Shown piece by piece: positions 58,981 through 64,000 of a stretch of DNA of 64,000 nt. The notes beneath the pieces are model-generated. The model saw only the letters and a list, made by a program, of their open reading frames with translations. It did not search any database and was not told the DNA's origin. Numbering within the stretch: the first letter of the stretch is position 1; every line of letters begins with the position of its first letter. The position numbers and the translations under genes were made by a program. The stretch is from Psilocybe azurescens (Eukaryota; Basidiomycota; Agaricomycetes; Agaricales; Agrocybaceae), in contig JAJIRX010000567.1 in assembly GCA_023853785.1 (NCBI GenBank), forward strand, positions 1,364,001 to 1,428,000, in the 5' to 3' direction.

Positions 58981-59126
58981 ATCTCTTTTTTTTACTTTCA
59001 TTCTGGGTTATATGTTGACAAGGGTAAATAGGCATGAGCAATATAGTTGCTGCATGAACATAATGCGATATAAATCTATCACAAGATATACTCTTTTCCA
59101 GGAGCACGGGCGGGAAATGTAACCCC

Positions 59127-60962
59127 TCAAGTCACCAGCGCAAGTATTCTGTGATAATCTTCACGTACGCTTTGGAACGTTTCCTCTAACTTTTCGTGCC
59201 TTTCTTCTTTCTCAAGTTGGGCCAAAATTTCCTGTGTCCAAGATTTAGAACACATTCCTATCAAACCAAGGGCGAAAAAAGCATACGAAATTGAATCGAT
59301 ACAATCGTTCCTTGACTTGAAGGCGGTATGCGCGCATGACAGCCTGGTTTTGGGGATCCAAATGCAAAAGTGCAAGCATTTCGGTTACTCTCTGAAATTG
59401 GCGCTGTAAACAGGGTTAGAATCAACCCTCTGCCCAGTTAAAAAAATCTTACCCCAGCGATCTTTAAATCCTTTCTCCACTTCTCAGCCCAGACTTTATC
59501 TGCCGGCGGTGCTAGCTTGCCCCTTTCCTGAACTTGTTCTCCGCCACGTCCACTTTTGCGTGCGGGGCCGATGCCTCCCACTCCGAAACCCTCTTCCATA
59601 AATTGTTCGTTCGACAGAAGCATTTCCAAGTCATTCTTGTCCCTCAGATCTTCAAAAGCCTCAGCTGGATCCTCAACTGTTAATTCAGCGATATTTGGGT
59701 TTTTCACGATGTAGTTGTATATAGCTTTGTAGAGTTCAGCTGTTTAAAGACGACTTCGTCAACAAAGGGAACGAAAAGAATACAAGTTGACATTAGCTTA
59801 CAGCCGTGACCATGTCGTTGATATGGAGTCAAGATAACAAATTGGCTGTATAATGTCAGATAAAAGCGTCATTTCTGAATAAACTGCACTGACCTCAACC
59901 TCAGCCGGACCTTTTCAGGAAAGTAATAAAATGGGTATAATGACGAATAGCCAACAAAATGGTATGTCGTTGTATGTGAAGAGTCACTTCTTTTGCGCTT
60001 CTCATATCTAAATACTGAGTTAGTTGGGGCAGTTGGAAATCGGGAAATTGACTTACAGCAGGGCAAACTCCCAGGTGTCTTCTTCTTCATTGATATAGGA
60101 CCCTCCTTCAATATAGAGCAGTATGAACAGTTGCATTCTGCGATGATATTCTCGAAAACCCGGGGAATCCCAGGTAGCCTACGAATAGATATAAGAGTCG
60201 GTAATATTGCAAACGCAGAAGACGCATAACATACATGGTACACTTCAAATTCGACTACATCTTCACTTTGAGGATCCAATGTTTGATTATTTCCACTTCT
60301 TTTCCGCTTGCCCTTGGACGAAGAGCTCGGAGACGGTCTCGTGTATGAGTAAATAAGTTGGCCGGGAGGTCGGAAAGTGTCTGCATCCTCTTCCACTTTC
60401 TTGAGGAATGCTTCTTCATCTGTGTGATACCCTTGGGTATGATTGAAGATAGTTTTATATGAGAGGATTTTAGAGTTCACATGCATCAGCTGTAATCACC
60501 TGGTGGGATGAAACCGCTTAATGTGGCCTCTACATCGTCTACTGTCGACGTCGATGACAGTTTCTCGGCGTAGGTGACATTGAGACATTGTTCTAGCGAG
60601 CCAGAGGTAAATTTAAGCTACAGCAGAGCAGTTAGTTCAAATTGGAATGACGCGTTTACTTTGAATAAAGGACTTGCATCAATGATAAGGTCTTTATATC
60701 CGTATATCTTTTCGTCTTCGCCATAAATCTGCTCAATGGTTCATCAGCGGAGTCGGGGCACAGTCATCATAGTCCATACAGGATATGTGAATGTCGGGTG
60801 GAATTCTTCGTATGTTTCATCTTCACCAAGGACTTCCTTGTCTTTTGGGGATCTCACTGACATGCAAGATGTTAGTTAGTACTTAACGCCTTTATGGTAG
60901 TACCTCAGCGTACCTAAAGAGAGAACCAGTGCGTCATTCGCGTCTGTGGTCCAGTCGGACAT
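59127..60962 (-). CDS. HAT1: Histone acetyltransferase type B catalytic subunit HAT1
   Basis: Acetylates newly made histone H4 (Lys5/Lys12) in the cytoplasm and nucleus. The start at 60962 gives MSDWTTDANDALVLSLV. Later pieces: EEFHPTFTYPIYGEDEKIYG, LIIDLKFTSGSLEQCLNVTY, FLKKVEEDADTFRPPGQLIY, WSTPGFREYHRRMQLFILLY, SYINEEEDTWEF, TTYHFVGYSSLYPFYYFPEK, then the acetyl-CoA loop FVILTPYQRHGHGAELY, NIAELTVEDPAEAFEDLRDK, and a helical end finishing HRILALVT at 59127. Domain order and motifs match Hat1 throughout. About ten exons. Tail-to-tail with the DUF6593-like gene, 146 bp apart. Confidence 0.95.
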
Positions 60963-61256
60963 TTGAACCGAAGTCTAAGGACTAAGAAGCTAAGAAGTTG
61001 CTAAGAAGAAAAGCTTGCGGGAGTGTCACGGTGCGAAAGCTCATTATTGACGCGTTATTTGGCACTGTCTGGTCTTCGGTCGTTGTAGATCATACCAAAC
61101 AATTGCTACTTGACCCCAACTTTCACTCTGACATCAGTGCAATTTCACCTCAAGTGAAATTGAAGCATTGGTTTACACAGAAATCGGTTTTATGGATTTG
61201 GGTTTCGTGGCAATGATAAAGTACTGTCTTAACATTATAGTACGGTGACCTACCTA

Positions 61257-62935
61257 TCAATCATCTGAATCCAAGTCCTCAGTCAATTCTTCCTCTTCCT
61301 CATTTTCTATTCTTATCAACCTATCCATGTATGCCTCCCCGAATAGAATGTTTCCTGTGACTAATACTCGGAGACTGTCCGTCAGTCGGAGCTTGGGACA
61401 ATTAGTAAGGAGAGTATCAATTGATGTAGCACTCAAGCCACTAGATAAATCTGGTTCCGCGAAGTCGATGTTAATCCTTTCCAAGTTGGGGATACCGGCA
61501 AGCGCATCGACAATGTCATTAGAAGGCTGTAATTCAAACGTGGCTTCATGCCTGAAGTCTATGTAGATCCTCCTGAGCGTTCTTTGCTTTGCTTTGAGGA
61601 AATTTATGATGCACTGTGATATCGAGTCTTCTCCTTCCAGTTCCAACACTATGTCCTCGAGGGGAGAAGATGAAGCTGCGAGCTGCTCAAGCTGTACCCT
61701 TCCAATTGGGCCATGATTCATATGAATAGTTTTGAGGTTTTGCATGGCAGATAATTGTCGAATTATTTCTGCGAGGTATGCGTCATCAACTTCTGAGAAG
61801 TTGAAAATGTAAATGTGCTCCAATGCAGAGAGGTTTGTCAAGACGGTAACAAGGTCTTTTAAGTTGAGTCCTCCTATGTGGAATGATTTCAAATATGGCA
61901 ATTTTGCAGAAAGCTCGACGACTTGGTGGCTTTCCACGACTGTTCCAAAACCAATATCCAGAGTTTCGAGATTTGCACCAAGTCCTTGGTATATTGGTTC
62001 CCATAACCAATGATAACGATACAGTTGGAGACTTTTCAGTCGGGTAAACGGTATGTGGGCATCGATGGGTATTATAATTCCCTTCCGGGGGAGGAGTGTA
62101 CGAATATTTTGAAAGAGACAGATGTTCGAGTTTTGAAAGTGTCGAAAGAATTTGGCAGATTGAAGCAACCGATTCGTTCGTTACTACTTCTGCCCTGTCC
62201 AAGGTGTTTCCCCAGGAAATGGTTAGATCTATCAGGTTTGGCGTAAGCGATACGATTTTGAGAAGCAGCCTCATGTTCCAACTTCCATAGATGATTTTAA
62301 CGTTGAGATGTTGGACAAATTGACCGAGGCTCTCGCCAGTAACACCTGATATAGATGCTCCAAAAGCAAAGACAACTTGCTTTTCGATTGTACTAAGGGT
62401 TCGAGGACGTTTCCACAGGCCATGCTTCGCTGCATTATAAAATGCATGCGAGACGAGGCTTGCTTTGCAGAGCGTGTCTCTATCCGATTTCGTATGCACA
62501 ACGAGAAAGGAGAAGATGGTATAGAGAGTATCCGGGAGAGTGAGAACTTGTTGGGTGGCTGTAACAGGAAGATAATAATTAGGATTATTCGCAGGGAGCG
62601 CGGTAGGTGCAGGTTCCTCAGGAGGGAAATTGTCCAATATATGACTGGCTAATTCGGAGTCTGCCAAGAAGGTATATCAGAAAGTGGGAGATTCCGAAGA
62701 CAAAAATGAACGTATCTACCATTCAAAGCAGTACGATATGAACGAAAGATGTCCAACTGCCGCCTCTCTTCATCAATGGAAGGATCTAAAATATCTGTAA
62801 AAAGCTGAGGGCAAGCTCTGCTCTTCTTTTCTTGGCAATCCCATCAGGTTCTCGCAGTGCATCTTTGGCAACGCCTATTGTGTATTCAATGAGGGATTCG
62901 GACAGGAGGCAAGGTGTGAGCAGATCGCTAGCCAT
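61257..62935 (-). CDS. F-box/LRR-type protein with two apparent frameshifts
   Basis: Probable substrate adaptor of an SCF ubiquitin ligase; target unknown. The start at 62935 gives MASDLLTPCLLSESLIEYTI. A T run at 62827-62830 lacks one base: restoring it joins GIAKKKKS to RACPQLFTDILDPSIDEERR. The next exon (from an acceptor near 62667) carries an F-box (LTLPDTLYTIFSFLVVHTKS, LCKASLVSHAFYNAAKHGLW), then leucine-rich repeats (LIDLTISWGNTL, LSKLEHLSLSKYSYTPP). At the G run 62087-62091 one extra base shifts the frame; without it the repeats continue IIIPIDAHIPFTRLKSLQLY to the acidic end at 61257. Either a real gene with sequence errors or a young pseudogene. Confidence 0.72.
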
Positions 62936-63964
62936 GGTGAACCGTGGTCGCCTAGACCCTATGGTGGGGATTATCCTTGGAATCAAACTGGAGTATGAAA
63001 TAGAGCGATCCTCGACAATGCTAAGACATAAGTAGTAAAAATTTGGCTTGCGGCGTGTCAAAGCTATTAATCGATCAAAACGGGAGCGACGGCCTAGGTT
63101 CAACGGCGGCTGCAGTCATTCCTGACGCCATGGCAGATTGAACGCAGCTAGAATCCGGCTCAAAGCGCTTTCTAGGCTCTCCTGCAAAGCTATGCCAGCA
63201 TTATGAACTTAGCAGGTATACTATAACTGAAGTCCAAAAGATTACGATGGACGAGTCGAGGATTTTAGTGGAAAAATAAATTAGCAGACACAGGACGGAT
63301 TTGAGGACGGATGTGCGGGCTGCGGCTGCGGGCAATTTTCAGAGCCTCAAATAAGACATGATGCATTAGCCTTAGACCTCTTTCGTTTGTGATTCTATTT
63401 AAAAGCGTACCGCCTTTCTCTTCAACTCGGAGTCTTGTTTCTGATTCACGAGGCTACAACTTGGATCGAATAAGGAATCAAGAACGATGATGCAACGAAG
63501 CTTGGGAGTTTGATAATTGTCCACGATTAACCTAGAGAGTTTATCGACAAAGGAGCTCGATTTGTGTCTCTTCCTTACAGAGAGTGACACAGCTTTGCGG
63601 TGGAATGAGAAAGAGCGACTTGAAGCGGCCACTGAAGTCCCCCTTGTGGTGTATAATGTGGGAATCTTTTCTATAAAAAACGGTTTAAATTTAAACTCAC
63701 CTCGGGCCGAGACGTAGCCCCTGCCTGGAGGTTCCCTGGAGGTTGGTTGAACTGACAAAAGCCCGGACGAGTTACGGACGAGCTCCGCTTTCTGCTCTGC
63801 TCTTAACACATGTACACCACGCCATCTTGCTGAGGATTTTATAACTCTATCTTTTTGCATCTTCTTTCTACACTATATCCTGCGACACATATCCGCCTCC
63901 TACCTCTCCGCTCAGCTTCAACTTCACCACTGCTACTAGCCCCTAGATTTCACTTTAAACAACA
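62936..63964. other. Upstream region of F-box gene and leader of the right-edge gene
   Basis: About 1 kb. A 153-codon minus-strand frame (63399-63860) and a 66-codon plus-strand frame (63517-63717) overlap each other and show no domain. The last ~130 bp are pyrimidine-rich, like a fungal promoter or 5' leader for the ATG at 63965. Confidence 0.4.
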
Positions 63965-64000
63965 ATGACTCACGACAAATTCATGAAGCACAAAATTATT
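63965..64000 (+). CDS. 5' end of an unidentified gene (partial)
   Basis: ATG after a CT-rich leader and an AAACAACA context, reading MTHDKFMKHKII to the window edge. Too short to identify. The Kozak-like context is the main support. Confidence 0.4.
   Translation, partial: MTHDKFMKHKII

Noticed and set aside
63399..63860. Minus-strand frame of 153 codons near the right edge
   Set aside because: Overlaps an opposite-strand frame, no domain, and lies in a probable promoter region.
1..64000. Search for a defence system, CRISPR array, prophage or secondary-metabolite cluster
   Set aside because: No regularly spaced repeats, no phage or polyketide/peptide synthase genes, and the gene content is ordinary for a basidiomycete chromosome.

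Overview
This window is nuclear DNA of a mushroom-forming basidiomycete (Agaricomycetes). The evidence is dense, intron-rich genes with roughly 50-70 nt GT-AG introns, fungal housekeeping proteins (SF3B4, TBP, Vps1, NTF2, Rad18, Rad1, Hat1, SCAP, KNR4), basidiomycete-type families (DUF6593-like, DUF7330-like, CorA-like, an H15-type winged-helix protein) and plant cell-wall enzymes such as a GH10 xylanase with a CBM1. There is no bacterial, plasmid, CRISPR or prophage content. All calls come from reading the sequence and translations; no database search was run.

Layout. 1-6 kb: the N-terminal part of ALG3 (minus, cut by the window edge), an F-box-like relic, the splicing factor SF3B4 (plus) and a GH5 exo-beta-glucanase (minus). 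6-13 kb: TATA-binding protein and the dynamin-like GTPase Vps1 (both minus), separated by about 1.9 kb without a recognisable gene. 13-18 kb: a secreted GH88 hydrolase (plus), NTF2 (minus) and a conserved protein of unknown function (plus) that shares a 162 bp promoter with NTF2. 18-21 kb: a 2.8 kb gene-poor gap holding a 41 bp near-perfect palindrome. 21-28 kb: an H15-like winged-helix protein, a CorA-like membrane protein and a CBM1-GH10 xylanase. 29-40 kb: RAD18, a DUF7330-like protein, CIA2/MIP18, DCN1 and an MSC7-like aldehyde dehydrogenase. 40-47 kb: KNR4/SMI1, then a tandemly duplicated small-secreted-protein locus with one intact copy and one broken copy. 47-57 kb: SCAP, PDX1 (pyruvate dehydrogenase protein X), RAD1, and a PDX1-like paralog whose lipoyl domain has lost its lysine. 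57-64 kb: U2B''/U1A, a DUF6593-like protein, HAT1, an F-box/LRR protein, and the first codons of a further gene at the right edge.

The genes do not form one pathway. They look like an ordinary euchromatic stretch: RNA splicing (SF3B4, U2B''), DNA damage tolerance and checkpoint (RAD18, RAD1), chromatin (HAT1, H15-like), sterol sensing (SCAP), glycosylation (ALG3), neddylation (DCN1), Fe-S assembly (CIA2), plus secreted carbohydrate-active enzymes (GH5, GH10-CBM1, GH88) suggesting a saprotrophic or plant-associated lifestyle.

Two cross-cutting observations matter most. First, at least seven, perhaps nine, conserved reading frames are broken by exactly one base inside or beside a homopolymer run, including in normally essential genes. 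Base-calling or assembly error is the simplest explanation, so automatic gene models here will be wrong at those places. Second, several features seem biologically real and unusual: a 7-nt microexon inside the xylanase CBM1, a lysine-less lipoyl domain close to its lysine-bearing paralog, and a decaying tandem copy of a small secreted protein gene.
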